Source: DATLHO01 sp035539855 (GTDB taxonomy: Bacteria > Bacteroidota > Ignavibacteria > OLB7). Taken from it: a DNA stretch of 63,438 nucleotides. Below, in pieces: positions 33,410 through 42,053 of the stretch. The DNA is taken from contig DATLHO010000158.1 in NCBI GenBank assembly GCA_035539855.1, positions 1-63,438 of the forward strand. The letters are read 5' to 3'. Below the pieces are notes generated by a model. That model made no database searches and was not told the DNA's origin. It was given only the letters and a program-made list of their open reading frames with translations. The position numbers were made by a program, and so were the translations under genes. Every line of letters starts with the position of its first letter. The stretch's first letter is position 1.

Positions 33410-36400
33410 ATGAGACACAGGTTACTGTGCTTGGCATTCGCTCTCATTGCTCCGGTGACCGCGCTTGCTCAGACGACGGGAATTCTGAGCGGCAAGGTTG
33501 TCGACGATGAGGGAAAGCCCATGATCGGTGCTACGATCCGTCTCGAGGGCACGAGCGTCGGCGGCCTTTCGAAGGCCCCGGATGGCCGCTTCACGATCGC
33601 CGGCGTCCGCGCCGGTGACTACACGGTCGTCGTCGGCGGCATCGGCGTGCAGCCGGTTCGGAAAAACGTGCGTGTCTCGATCGGCCAGACGACCGACATG
33701 GGCGCGATCAAGCTGACGAGCGCGGCGGTTGGCGTCAAGGAGGTCGTCGTGCGCGACACCCGCGTCATCGAGCGCGAGCGCGTCACGACGACGCGCGAGG
33801 TCAGCCGTGAGACCATGGAGCGCAGCGCGCGCACCAGCATCATCGATGCGGTCGCGCTGCAGGGCGGCGTCAACACGCGCGGCCAGAACGGCATCGCGAT
33901 CCGTGGCGGCCGCTCGACGGAGACCTCGATCCGCGTCGACGGCGTCGAAGTGACCGACCCGTTCACGGGCGGCTTCGGCTCGACCGCGGCAAGCATCTAC
34001 CCGACGGTCTCGACCCTCGCGGTCCAGGAAGTGCAGGTCATGCCGAACGCAGTGAGCGCGGAGTTCGGTGACGCCATTTCGGGCGTCGTCAACTCGGTGA
34101 CGCGCTCGGGCAAGAACGACCGTTACGAGGGCGCCTTCCGCTTCCGCACGCCGATCGCGGCGCTGTACGGCTCGAGCGACGACATCACCGTGACGATCGC
34201 CGGCAGCGACCGCGACACGACGCTCGCCGGCGTCAAGAAGTCGTCGTCGCAGAGCACGCTGTACGAGTTCGGCTTCGGCGGTCCGTTCCCGGGCTTCAAC
34301 GACCTGACGTTCTATCTGACCGGCAAGGTCAACCCGATCAAGCACGCATCGGCGGGCTACGAGGTCTTCGACATGTCGCCCGAGTTCGCGGCGCAGCGCG
34401 CGGCGCTCGCCGACCAGCTCTGGGGCTACCACCTCGAGCCGACGAACCTCGGACAGCTCGACGACACCGAGGCGATGGTGCGCGACTTCAACGCGAAGCT
34501 GAAGCTGACGCTTTCGCCGGAGATCTTCCTGGAGCTCGGCGGTGAGTACGGTCTGACCACGCGCGAGCTCGGTGGGTGGAGCAACCTCTACCTGCGCGAC
34601 CATCCCGCAGTCATCGTCCGCACCTCCTCGGGCGGCCTCGACACGGCCGCGACGTACGCGCGCGATCCTGCGACCGGCCGCTTCGACTTCACGAAGCCGC
34701 TGGCGGTCGACGAGACGCGTCTCGAGAGCGAGATGCAGTCGCCCGATCAGAACACGGTCATCAACCGCTACTTCGCGCGCTACTTCCAGAGCCTCGACCA
34801 GGCCACGTACTTCCAGATCGACGCGCAGTACTTCCACAACCTCTACGAGGCCGGCAAGAAGATCGAGCGCGAGTACAGCTTCCTCGAGCCGTACGAGATC
34901 CAGGGACCGGTCGACAAGGACAACAACAAGGTCATCGACCAGTACGAGGACCCGTCGGTGCAGACGGTGCTCAACCAGTACCTGCCCCCGAAGGCCCGCT
35001 CGCAGATCCGACTGCGCAACCTCGAGACGGGTCTGTACGAGGGCGGCGAGGCGACCGGCGCCAGCCGCAATCCGTTCGGCCTGATCGACCTCAACTTCCC
35101 GACCCACGGCAACGATCGTACGCTCGAGATCCGCGAGTCGTCGACGATGACGTTCAAGGGCATGTACGAGACGAACTTCGATCTCGGCGAGGTCGGCACG
35201 CAGGTCAAGGCGGGCTTCGACGTCAACACGTACACGTTGTCTCGCCACGAGAACAACCTTCCGTGGGTCGCCAACCCGTTCTTCGACGTCTACGGCTTCG
35301 ATGCTCCGTACTTCGACACGGCCGGTGCCGAGGTCGCAATGCGCGAGTTCCTGGCCGACCCGTACACGCCGCTCGACGGCGCGCTGTGGGTCCAGACGCG
35401 GTTCGATTACAAGTCGATCCTCTTCCAGCCGGGCGTGCGCTTCGACTTCATCAGCCCGAACGCGCAGGTCTCGCCGTTGAAGCGCTCGACGTACGCGCAG
35501 GTGGTCGAGAGCATCCGCAGTGGTGAGGACGCGAGCCTGAAGTTCCAGGTCTCGCCGCGCATCGGCGTCAGCTACCCGGTGACCGATCAGTCGCAGTTCC
35601 GCGTCTCGTTCGCGATGATGTTCAAGATGCCGGACTTCAACCGCATGTTCGACAATGCCTACGGCAGCTCGGCGCGCGGCAACCAGATCTTCGGCAACCC
35701 GGACATCGATCCGCAGAAGGTCTTCAACTACGAGATCGGCTACCAGGCGCAGTTGGCCGAGATGTACTTCCTGGACATCGTCGCCTTCTACCGCGACGTC
35801 TACAACCAGGTCGGCATCTCGTTCATCCCGGCAGTGCCGTCGCCGTTCCTTCTGTACACCGTGCAGGAGTACGGCAACGTTCGCGGACTCGAGGTCTCGC
35901 TCTCGCGCGATCTCGCCGACAACATCGCGGCGAACGTGAACTACACGCTGCAGCGCGCGGTCGGCACCGCGTCGAGCCCGGAGGCGAACTACGGCACGCT
36001 CATCGGCGGGACCGACCCGTACACGGGCGAGTCGCGCACGGTGCCGCTGGCGGAGTACCCGCTGAGCTACGACCAGACGCACAAGATCAACGCGTCGCTG
36101 TCGCTGGTCTGGGGCAATGACGAGGGTCCGACGATTGGTGGACTCAACCTGCTCGAGAACACGACCCTGACGATCACGGGCACGTTCAACTCGGGCCTGC
36201 CGTACACGCGCCTGAATACGCGTGGCGAGCAGGAGGGTGAGTTCTTCGCAGAGCGTCAGCCGTCATTCTACTCGACCGAGGCGCACCTCGAGCGCGGCTT
36301 CCGCCTTGCCGACATCCTCGGCGAGGGCGCGGGCAATCTCGAGATCAGCCTCTTCGCCGACGTCTTCAACCTGCTGAACACGACCCAGGCGGTCGGCGTT

Positions 36401-36709
36401 TACGCGACGAGCGGAAGCCCGACGACGAACAACACGTCGTTCAACCGTCAGCTCGGCGACTTCGTCGCCACGCCGTTCTTCCGCGACGTCCAGGCGGCGC
36501 GACCGGAGACGTACGCGCAGTCGCAGTACGATCGATTCGGTCAGCGCTACTACAACCCGTACGCCGACCTGAACCTCGACGGCGTCGTCACGCAGCTCGA
36601 GAAGTACGAGGGCTATCGTCGCTTCATCACGACGATCCAGAACTCGTCGGTGCGCGGCAACTTCCAGGACCCGCGCTCGGTGTTCGTCGGCGTCAAGGTG
36701 AAGTTCTAG
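33410..36709 (+). CDS. TonB-dependent receptor with carboxypeptidase-like domain and EF-hand loops
   Basis: A 1099-residue outer-membrane receptor. It has a Sec signal peptide (residues 1-20, ending ALA). Residues about 22-105 are a CarboxypepD-reg-like domain (GILSGKVVDDEGKPMIGATI (20)). The plug reads ALQGGVNTRGQNGIAIRGGR (20) and VQEVQVMPNAVSAEFGDAISG, and the barrel ends in phenylalanine (VFVGVKVKF). Two canonical EF-hand loops are visible, DKDNNKVIDQYE (502-513) and DLNLDGVVTQLE (1053-1064), so calcium binding is likely. The start is ATG 33410 with AGGAG 10 nt upstream. The ligand is unknown. It is followed by a 1326-residue exported partner and a PorV-like protein. Confidence 0.9.
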   Translation: MRHRLLCLAFALIAPVTALAQTTGILSGKVVDDEGKPMIGATIRLEGTSVGGLSKAPDGRFTIAGVRAGDYTVVVGGIGVQPVRKNVRVSIGQTTDMGAIKLTSAAVGVKEVVVRDTRVIERERVTTTREVSRETMERSARTSIIDAVALQGGVNTRGQNGIAIRGGRSTETSIRVDGVEVTDPFTGGFGSTAASIYPTVSTLAVQEVQVMPNAVSAEFGDAISGVVNSVTRSGKNDRYEGAFRFRTPIAALYGSSDDITVTIAGSDRDTTLAGVKKSSSQSTLYEFGFGGPFPGFNDLTFYLTGKVNPIKHASAGYEVFDMSPEFAAQRAALADQLWGYHLEPTNLGQLDDTEAMVRDFNAKLKLTLSPEIFLELGGEYGLTTRELGGWSNLYLRDHPAVIVRTSSGGLDTAATYARDPATGRFDFTKPLAVDETRLESEMQSPDQNTVINRYFARYFQSLDQATYFQIDAQYFHNLYEAGKKIEREYSFLEPYEIQGPVDKDNNKVIDQYEDPSVQTVLNQYLPPKARSQIRLRNLETGLYEGGEATGASRNPFGLIDLNFPTHGNDRTLEIRESSTMTFKGMYETNFDLGEVGTQVKAGFDVNTYTLSRHENNLPWVANPFFDVYGFDAPYFDTAGAEVAMREFLADPYTPLDGALWVQTRFDYKSILFQPGVRFDFISPNAQVSPLKRSTYAQVVESIRSGEDASLKFQVSPRIGVSYPVTDQSQFRVSFAMMFKMPDFNRMFDNAYGSSARGNQIFGNPDIDPQKVFNYEIGYQAQLAEMYFLDIVAFYRDVYNQVGISFIPAVPSPFLLYTVQEYGNVRGLEVSLSRDLADNIAANVNYTLQRAVGTASSPEANYGTLIGGTDPYTGESRTVPLAEYPLSYDQTHKINASLSLVWGNDEGPTIGGLNLLENTTLTITGTFNSGLPYTRLNTRGEQEGEFFAERQPSFYSTEAHLERGFRLADILGEGAGNLEISLFADVFNLLNTTQAVGVYATSGSPTTNNTSFNRQLGDFVATPFFRDVQAARPETYAQSQYDRFGQRYYNPYADLNLDGVVTQLEKYEGYRRFITTIQNSSVRGNFQDPRSVFVGVKVKF

Positions 36710-36722
36710 GATGACCCAGCAG

Positions 36723-36747
36723 CCAGGGGCGGCCCGGCCGCCCCTGG
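36723..36747 (+). other. Intercistronic hairpin after the TonB receptor gene
   Basis: CCAGGGGCGG (36723-36732) and CCGCCCCTGG (36738-36747) form a perfect 10-bp stem. There is no U tract, so it may be a stability element or partial terminator that lowers expression of the next genes. Confidence 0.55.
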
Positions 36748-36792
36748 TCACGTTCTCGAAAAGTCATTTCTCATACCATACAAGGATCGACG

Positions 36793-39700
36793 ATGAAGCT
36801 ACGAACCTTCGTACTGCGAGGGCTCCCGGCGCTCCTGCTGGCCGCGGCGATGATTGCCGCACCGGTCGACGCCGATGCCCGCAGCAAAGGCAAGAAGGGG
36901 TCGAAGAAGGAGGAGAAGGGAGGGAAGCCCGAGCTGCAGCGCGTGCCAACCAACCCGTTCGAGAGTATTGTCAATCGCATCTCGAACATCCGCTTCTTCA
37001 GCACCAACTACGGCATTTTCGGCCACGACGTCGAACGCAGCGAGGCGGGCGGCTTCTGGCCGCGCTCGAATCCCAAGGCGTACATCTACGGCGGCGGCAT
37101 CTGGTTCGGAGCGCAGAAGGTCGTCGACGGCCAGCGCAAGAACATCAGCGTCATCGGCTACGACCCGAACTCGGGCATCAGCTGGTTCACGCCGGGCCGC
37201 ATCGATGACGACACCGAGGATGCGAACAAGTACCGCATCTACTTCTCGACCGACTACAACCCGTTCACCGGCGAGCCCAACGACCCGGCCGACGACCGCG
37301 CCAACGGCGTCAACTGGCCGCTCTGGGATACCTCGCCCGGCGACACGGTCAAGTACAGCCGGTACTTTGGCTTCTACGTCGATGACACGACCCAGCGCAA
37401 TCGGGAGACCTTCCCGAAGGGACCGGCCATGATCTCGCAGGAGGATGTCTTCACGACCTACAGTGACAAGGACATCAGCCGCTTCGCCGGTCAGGACGAA
37501 GTCGGCCATCCGCTGCGCGTGCAGATCGAGCAGACGATCTACTCGTGGGGCTTCGGCACCCGCCAGGACGATCCCAAGACGCCGGCGCGCGACATCACCA
37601 GTCCGTACCAGGACATGATCTTCCTGAAGTACGTCCTGGTCAACCGCTCGACCGACACGCTGTATGACTGCTACATGGCGCCCGCCATGGACATGGACAT
37701 CGGCGCCGCGGGCAACGACCGCGCGAAGATCGCGATCGAGCGCAAGGAGGACGACACGCTGAACCTCGCGGTGCAGTGGTCCGAGGCCGAGGCGACCGGT
37801 TACGGCTACATCGGCTTCGACTTCCTCGAGAGCCCGGCGGTCGACGCGACCGGCCGCGTACGCAGTGACAAGCGCGTCTTCACCGAGGCTGAGCAGGTCG
37901 GTCTGACGACCTTCCAGAACTGGCGCATCGAGGAGGATCCGACCGCCTCCGGCGAGCGCTACGAGTTCATGGCCGCAGGCGATCGCGATGGCGACGACGC
38001 CGCCGGCGACAAGCGCTTCCTGATGGCGACCGGCCCGTTCACGCTGGCTCCCGGCGACACCGCGCGCGTGGTGGTCGGACTGGTCTTCGCGTGGGCGCAG
38101 TCGGGTGGAACGCCGACCGGCACGTGGGACGATCTCGAGAAGCTCCTACGAGTCGACGAGTTCGCCCAGACCGTCTACAACAACAACTTCCTCGCGCCGA
38201 TCCCGCCGGATCCTGCACGCTTGTCGTGGCGTCCGCTTGACGGCGGCGTCGAGCTGAGCTGGGACGAGACGTCGGAGCGCTCGCTCGACATCGTCGAGCG
38301 CGGCCTCGACTTCGCCGGCTATCTCGTGCAGCGCCGCCGCATCGCCAGCCCGAAGTTCACTCCGACCGACACGCTCGAAGGATGGAACATCGGCTGGAAG
38401 ACGATCGGCCGCATCGACCTGCCGCCGCTGCCGACCGAGGACCAGCGCTATCTGGCCGCGCGCACCGGCAACCTTGGTGTGCTCGGTCCCTGGTGGCGTC
38501 TGCCCATGCTCGCTGACACCTGCGCCGCGCGGGGATTCGTCCGCGTCGACACCGTTCGCAACATCGACACGATCAAGCGACCGGGCATGGCCGACTCGCT
38601 CGTGGTCAGCCGGTTCGGCCGTCTGGTCAACCGCTATTGCTTCGAGTTCGATCCGAACGATGATCGCGCCTTCGTCAGCCTGCAGTACATCTTCGATTCG
38701 CTCGGTCGCGCTGACCTCGTCAATCGCTACCGCAACGGTTTCGGAGGACAGTTCTCGAGCCTGCTCGACACGACGATCCGCGAGGTCGTCCGTGACGCGA
38801 TCGTGGCGATCGTCGACAGCATCACCGGCGGCCATCGCTTCGTCGACGTCGGAGACGACAACGGCAACAACAGGATCGAGACGAACGAGGTGAACCTCAC
38901 GCAGAACGAGCGTCTGCTTAACAACGTCGACTACTACTATCGACTGCTCGCATTCGACGCGGGTGATCCGCTCGGCGGCACGCAGCCGAAGCTCAACGCG
39001 GGCGTGCTCGGCATCAACGAGATCAAGGCGACGCCGGAAGCGCCGCCTCCCACTCGCGCCGGGGCCGATCCGATCGTGATCATGGGTGACGGACTCGGCG
39101 GCATCTCGAACTTCCAGTTCATGGTGCTCGACCAGGAGCGTCTCGGACAGCTCTTCGGCGGCGACACGCTGGAGTTCGAGTTCCGTCCGGTCGATCTGTA
39201 TCCGCTGCCCGCGTCGTACTTCCCGCAGATGGCCGCGTTCTACATGAACCAGGTCATCGTGAGACGTCGGAGCACGGGCGAGGTCATCAATCGGTTCATC
39301 GTTCCGTACCTGGTCGGCGGACTTCTGAAGTTCAGCGACCGCCAGGACGTGCTCGACACGAACCTGCGCACGGGACTGCACGCGATCAACGAGACGATCG
39401 ATCCGACCGACTCGATCTGGATCAGCGCCAAGGGCGTCCAGGTGCCGTATGCCGGCACGTTCGCGGCCGATCCGAACCAGAACTGGTTCGGCACGTCGGC
39501 GATCTACAAGGCGACGTTCGGCATCGCGTTCGACTTCAACTTCACGCAGTTCGGTGACTCTCTGCGCTTCGGTCGCTTCGGCGATACGACAACGCGCGAC
39601 AATCCGTTCACGCGCGTGGGCTCGTCGAACACGAACCTCGTTCCGCGCGCGCAGTACCTCGGCGTCACCAGCACGGCGTCGACTCCGTACACGGCGATCC

Positions 39701-40773
39701 CGAGCGCCGGGCAGGTCAAGCCGGAGGTCACGTTCCTTCCGGGAGGCGTGCAGCCGGAGATCAAGTTCGAGAAGCAGGGTCGGACCTACACGTTCCGCGA
39801 CGTGCCGTACCTGACGATCGACGTCAAGAACGTCAACACGTACACGCGTCAGGTGATCGATCCGAACACCGGTCAGACGACGACGCAGACCATCACGTAC
39901 AACGCGACGATCCCGGCCGATCCGAACGCGTCGATCTACGCCGATACGGCGAAGACCGCCGACGTGCTCATTCGCCTGATCGACCCGGGGTACCATGGGC
40001 TGTTCGCCTACGGCTGGATCAAGCTCGATTCGATGACCGATGCACAGCGCACGAGCCTTATCCAGCGCGCGCGCTTCACGGCGCAGTCGCCGGTGCGTCC
40101 GGTCGAGACGACCATCCCGGGACGCTACTACGTCGGCACCGTCAACGGCACCGATGATCTCGGCAACCCCGTCACGCTCACGTTCACACACCGACTCGTC
40201 GTCAACGGCGCCGACGTTCTTCTCGACTTCGCCGGCATGGCGTCGGTCGAGCCGCCGTTCCTGCCGAAGCACCTGCCGGCCACCCGGCCGACCCAGGACT
40301 TCGCCGCGGGCGACAAGGTGACGATCGACTTCACCGGCGGCACGCTCGGGCTCCCGCAGCCCGGCGCCAAGGTGCTCGTCGCGATTCCGGATCCGAAGCC
40401 GGAGATCATCAGCGCCGAGACCGGTCGCAACTACTCCGACGAGATGCTCGAGCAGATCCGCATCGTTCCGAACCCGTACCTGGTGAGCCATATCGGCCAG
40501 CGTGCGAACTCGGAGAGCGTGCTCTACTTCACGCGTCTTCCGGAGCGGTGCACGATCGAGATCTACACCGAGGCGGGCGAGCAGCTGACGGTCATCGAGC
40601 ATGAGTCGACGCCGGACGGCCGGCGTGCGGTCAATGCCTGGGACCTGATCTCGAAGGCGGGCCGCAAGACTGCCTCGCAGCTGCTGATCGCGCGGATCGT
40701 GACGCCGAATGGCGCCGAGACGATCAAGAAGTTCTCGATCGTCGTCGGTGGCTTCCGCATCGTCGGCGGATAA
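36793..40773 (+). CDS. Large exported protein, probable partner of the TonB receptor
   Basis: A 1326-residue protein with a Sec signal peptide (1-28) and a Lys-rich linker (SKGKKGSKKEEKGGK). The body is beta-rich with blocks such as TSPYQDMIFLKYVLVNRSTD (20) and a fibronectin-like stretch (PARLSWRPLDGGVELSWDE). Residues 688-699 (DDNGNNRIETNE) fit an EF-hand loop. The C-terminal 110 residues begin IRIVPNPYLVS and run to FSIVVGGFRI, a fold common in T9SS-era Bacteroidota surface proteins. A typical terminal sorting signal is not obvious. Proteins of this layout co-occur with TonB receptors and PorV in Ignavibacteria-type genomes. The function is unknown; surface display is inferred. Confidence 0.8.
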   Translation: MKLRTFVLRGLPALLLAAAMIAAPVDADARSKGKKGSKKEEKGGKPELQRVPTNPFESIVNRISNIRFFSTNYGIFGHDVERSEAGGFWPRSNPKAYIYGGGIWFGAQKVVDGQRKNISVIGYDPNSGISWFTPGRIDDDTEDANKYRIYFSTDYNPFTGEPNDPADDRANGVNWPLWDTSPGDTVKYSRYFGFYVDDTTQRNRETFPKGPAMISQEDVFTTYSDKDISRFAGQDEVGHPLRVQIEQTIYSWGFGTRQDDPKTPARDITSPYQDMIFLKYVLVNRSTDTLYDCYMAPAMDMDIGAAGNDRAKIAIERKEDDTLNLAVQWSEAEATGYGYIGFDFLESPAVDATGRVRSDKRVFTEAEQVGLTTFQNWRIEEDPTASGERYEFMAAGDRDGDDAAGDKRFLMATGPFTLAPGDTARVVVGLVFAWAQSGGTPTGTWDDLEKLLRVDEFAQTVYNNNFLAPIPPDPARLSWRPLDGGVELSWDETSERSLDIVERGLDFAGYLVQRRRIASPKFTPTDTLEGWNIGWKTIGRIDLPPLPTEDQRYLAARTGNLGVLGPWWRLPMLADTCAARGFVRVDTVRNIDTIKRPGMADSLVVSRFGRLVNRYCFEFDPNDDRAFVSLQYIFDSLGRADLVNRYRNGFGGQFSSLLDTTIREVVRDAIVAIVDSITGGHRFVDVGDDNGNNRIETNEVNLTQNERLLNNVDYYYRLLAFDAGDPLGGTQPKLNAGVLGINEIKATPEAPPPTRAGADPIVIMGDGLGGISNFQFMVLDQERLGQLFGGDTLEFEFRPVDLYPLPASYFPQMAAFYMNQVIVRRRSTGEVINRFIVPYLVGGLLKFSDRQDVLDTNLRTGLHAINETIDPTDSIWISAKGVQVPYAGTFAADPNQNWFGTSAIYKATFGIAFDFNFTQFGDSLRFGRFGDTTTRDNPFTRVGSSNTNLVPRAQYLGVTSTASTPYTAIPSAGQVKPEVTFLPGGVQPEIKFEKQGRTYTFRDVPYLTIDVKNVNTYTRQVIDPNTGQTTTQTITYNATIPADPNASIYADTAKTADVLIRLIDPGYHGLFAYGWIKLDSMTDAQRTSLIQRARFTAQSPVRPVETTIPGRYYVGTVNGTDDLGNPVTLTFTHRLVVNGADVLLDFAGMASVEPPFLPKHLPATRPTQDFAAGDKVTIDFTGGTLGLPQPGAKVLVAIPDPKPEIISAETGRNYSDEMLEQIRIVPNPYLVSHIGQRANSESVLYFTRLPERCTIEIYTEAGEQLTVIEHESTPDGRRAVNAWDLISKAGRKTASQLLIARIVTPNGAETIKKFSIVVGGFRIVGG

Positions 40774-40787
40774 CCGAAGCGGTTGCT

Positions 40788-40819
40788 GGCCGGCGCCGTC
40801 GAACAGACGCGCGCCGGCC
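40788..40819 (+). other. Intercistronic hairpin before the PorV-like gene
   Basis: GGCCGGCGC (40788-40796) and GCGCCGGCC (40811-40819) form a perfect 9-bp stem with a 14-nt loop, between the exported-protein gene and the PorV-like gene. No U tract. Confidence 0.5.
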
Positions 40820-40876
40820 CGCGGCCGATCATCGCCTCGGTATCAAGTGTGCGTGATCAATTCAGGAGAATCCAAC

Positions 40877-41923
40877 ATGAAACTGACATACAAGGTCGGC
40901 CTGCTCGGAGCCCTCTTCGCGGGGGTGCTCTCGACGGGTCTGAATGCACAGGAATCGGAGGGGGGAGCCGCCCGCGCTGAGTTCTCGAAGGTGGGCGCCG
41001 GCACCGGCTCGTTCCTCAACCTTCCGGTCGGCGCCCGCGCCGCCGGCATGGGCGCGAGCTTCGTCGCCATCGCCGACGATGCCTCGGCGCTGTACTGGAA
41101 CCCGGCCGGCATCACGCTGGCCGAAGGAACCAGCGCTACCTACACGTTCGCGCCGATGTTCGCAGGGATGTCGCATCACTTCGCCGGTGTGAGCTTCCCG
41201 CTCAGCACCGACTGGCGCGCGGGTATCCACGCGCTCTCGTATGGCTCCGATGCCATCGAGGTCACGACGTTGTTCGCGCAGGAGGGAACCGGCGCCACGT
41301 ATACGGCGCAGGACATGTCGCTCGGTCTGTCGATCGGAGGCCAGCTCACCGAGCAGTTCTCCTTCGGCGCGACGGGCAAGTTCATCAGCCTCAAGCTCGC
41401 CGACGTCTCGGCCAGCACCGTCGCCTTCGACTTCGGAACCCTGTATCGACCGGGCATCCTTGGACTGCGCATCGGCTTCGCCGTCGACAACCTGGCACCG
41501 GCGGTCAAGTACTCCGGCACCGGACTCGTCCGCGCCGGCGGCATCGACCCGATCACCGGCAACCAGAATCCCGACGCCCAGCTCGAGTCGGGCGAGGCAA
41601 CGCTCCCGCTGACCTTCCGCGCCGGTATCGCGACCGACGTCTTCGAGGGTGACGAAGAGCAGTCGCTGCTGGTCAACACCGAGTTCTCGACCGCGGCCGA
41701 CCGCGCAGAGTATCTCGGCATCGGCGTCGAGTACACGTGGAACAACCTGATCTCCGTGCGTGGCGGTTATCACTTCGGATCGGAGGAGGCCTTCGGACCG
41801 AGCGGTGGTATCGGCATCAACTACGAGACGGGCTCGTTCACCGGACGCATCGATTACGCGATCCGTCCGCACGTCAACCTCGGCCTGACGAACTACGTCA
41901 CGGCGTCGCTCCGACTGCAGTAG
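40877..41923 (+). CDS. PorV/PorQ-family outer-membrane protein
   Basis: A 348-residue outer-membrane barrel with signal peptide (ends near LNAQ). The signature is LPVGARAAGMGASFVAIADD followed by ASALYWNPAG, typical of the PorV/PorQ (UPF0164) family and of FadL-like barrels. PorV acts as a shuttle that delivers cargo in type IX secretion. It is the third gene of the receptor operon, with AGGAG 9 nt before the ATG. A hairpin lies between it and the upstream gene. No other T9SS core component (PorK, L, M, N, sov) lies in the window, so its use with a T9SS is inferred. Confidence 0.9.
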   Translation: MKLTYKVGLLGALFAGVLSTGLNAQESEGGAARAEFSKVGAGTGSFLNLPVGARAAGMGASFVAIADDASALYWNPAGITLAEGTSATYTFAPMFAGMSHHFAGVSFPLSTDWRAGIHALSYGSDAIEVTTLFAQEGTGATYTAQDMSLGLSIGGQLTEQFSFGATGKFISLKLADVSASTVAFDFGTLYRPGILGLRIGFAVDNLAPAVKYSGTGLVRAGGIDPITGNQNPDAQLESGEATLPLTFRAGIATDVFEGDEEQSLLVNTEFSTAADRAEYLGIGVEYTWNNLISVRGGYHFGSEEAFGPSGGIGINYETGSFTGRIDYAIRPHVNLGLTNYVTASLRLQ

Positions 41924-41974
41924 TGCTCGCCGGCCGCGCGTGATCGCGGCCAACGCCGAGCTGCTTCGAACCAT

Positions 41975-42028
41975 TGGGCCCGCCCCGCACACGAGACCTT
42001 TCGCTGCGGGCCGGGCCCATGTATTTTG
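41975..42028 (+). terminator. Hairpin merged with a promoter -7 box (PorV-like gene/GWxTD gene)
   Basis: TGGGCCCGCCCCGC (41975-41988) pairs with GCGGGCCGGGCCCA (42006-42019) with one mismatch; the right arm is followed by TGTATTTTG. TATTTTG at 42022-42028 also fits a -7 box, with TTTC at 41999-42002 as -33 (19-bp spacer). A shorter stem GGCCGCG/CGCGGCC (41932-41951) lies just before it. The ATG of the next gene is at 42054. Confidence 0.6.
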
Positions 42029-42053
42029 CAGCGTTACCTGAGGAGACCCCGCG

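Noticed and set aside
33422..36082. 886-codon open frame antisense to the TonB receptor
   Set aside because: Arg/Val/Asp-rich shadow composition with no motifs; the receptor on the plus strand is fully supported.
38146..40602. 818-codon open frame antisense to the large exported protein
   Set aside because: Same shadow composition; the forward gene has a signal peptide and a recognisable C-terminal domain.
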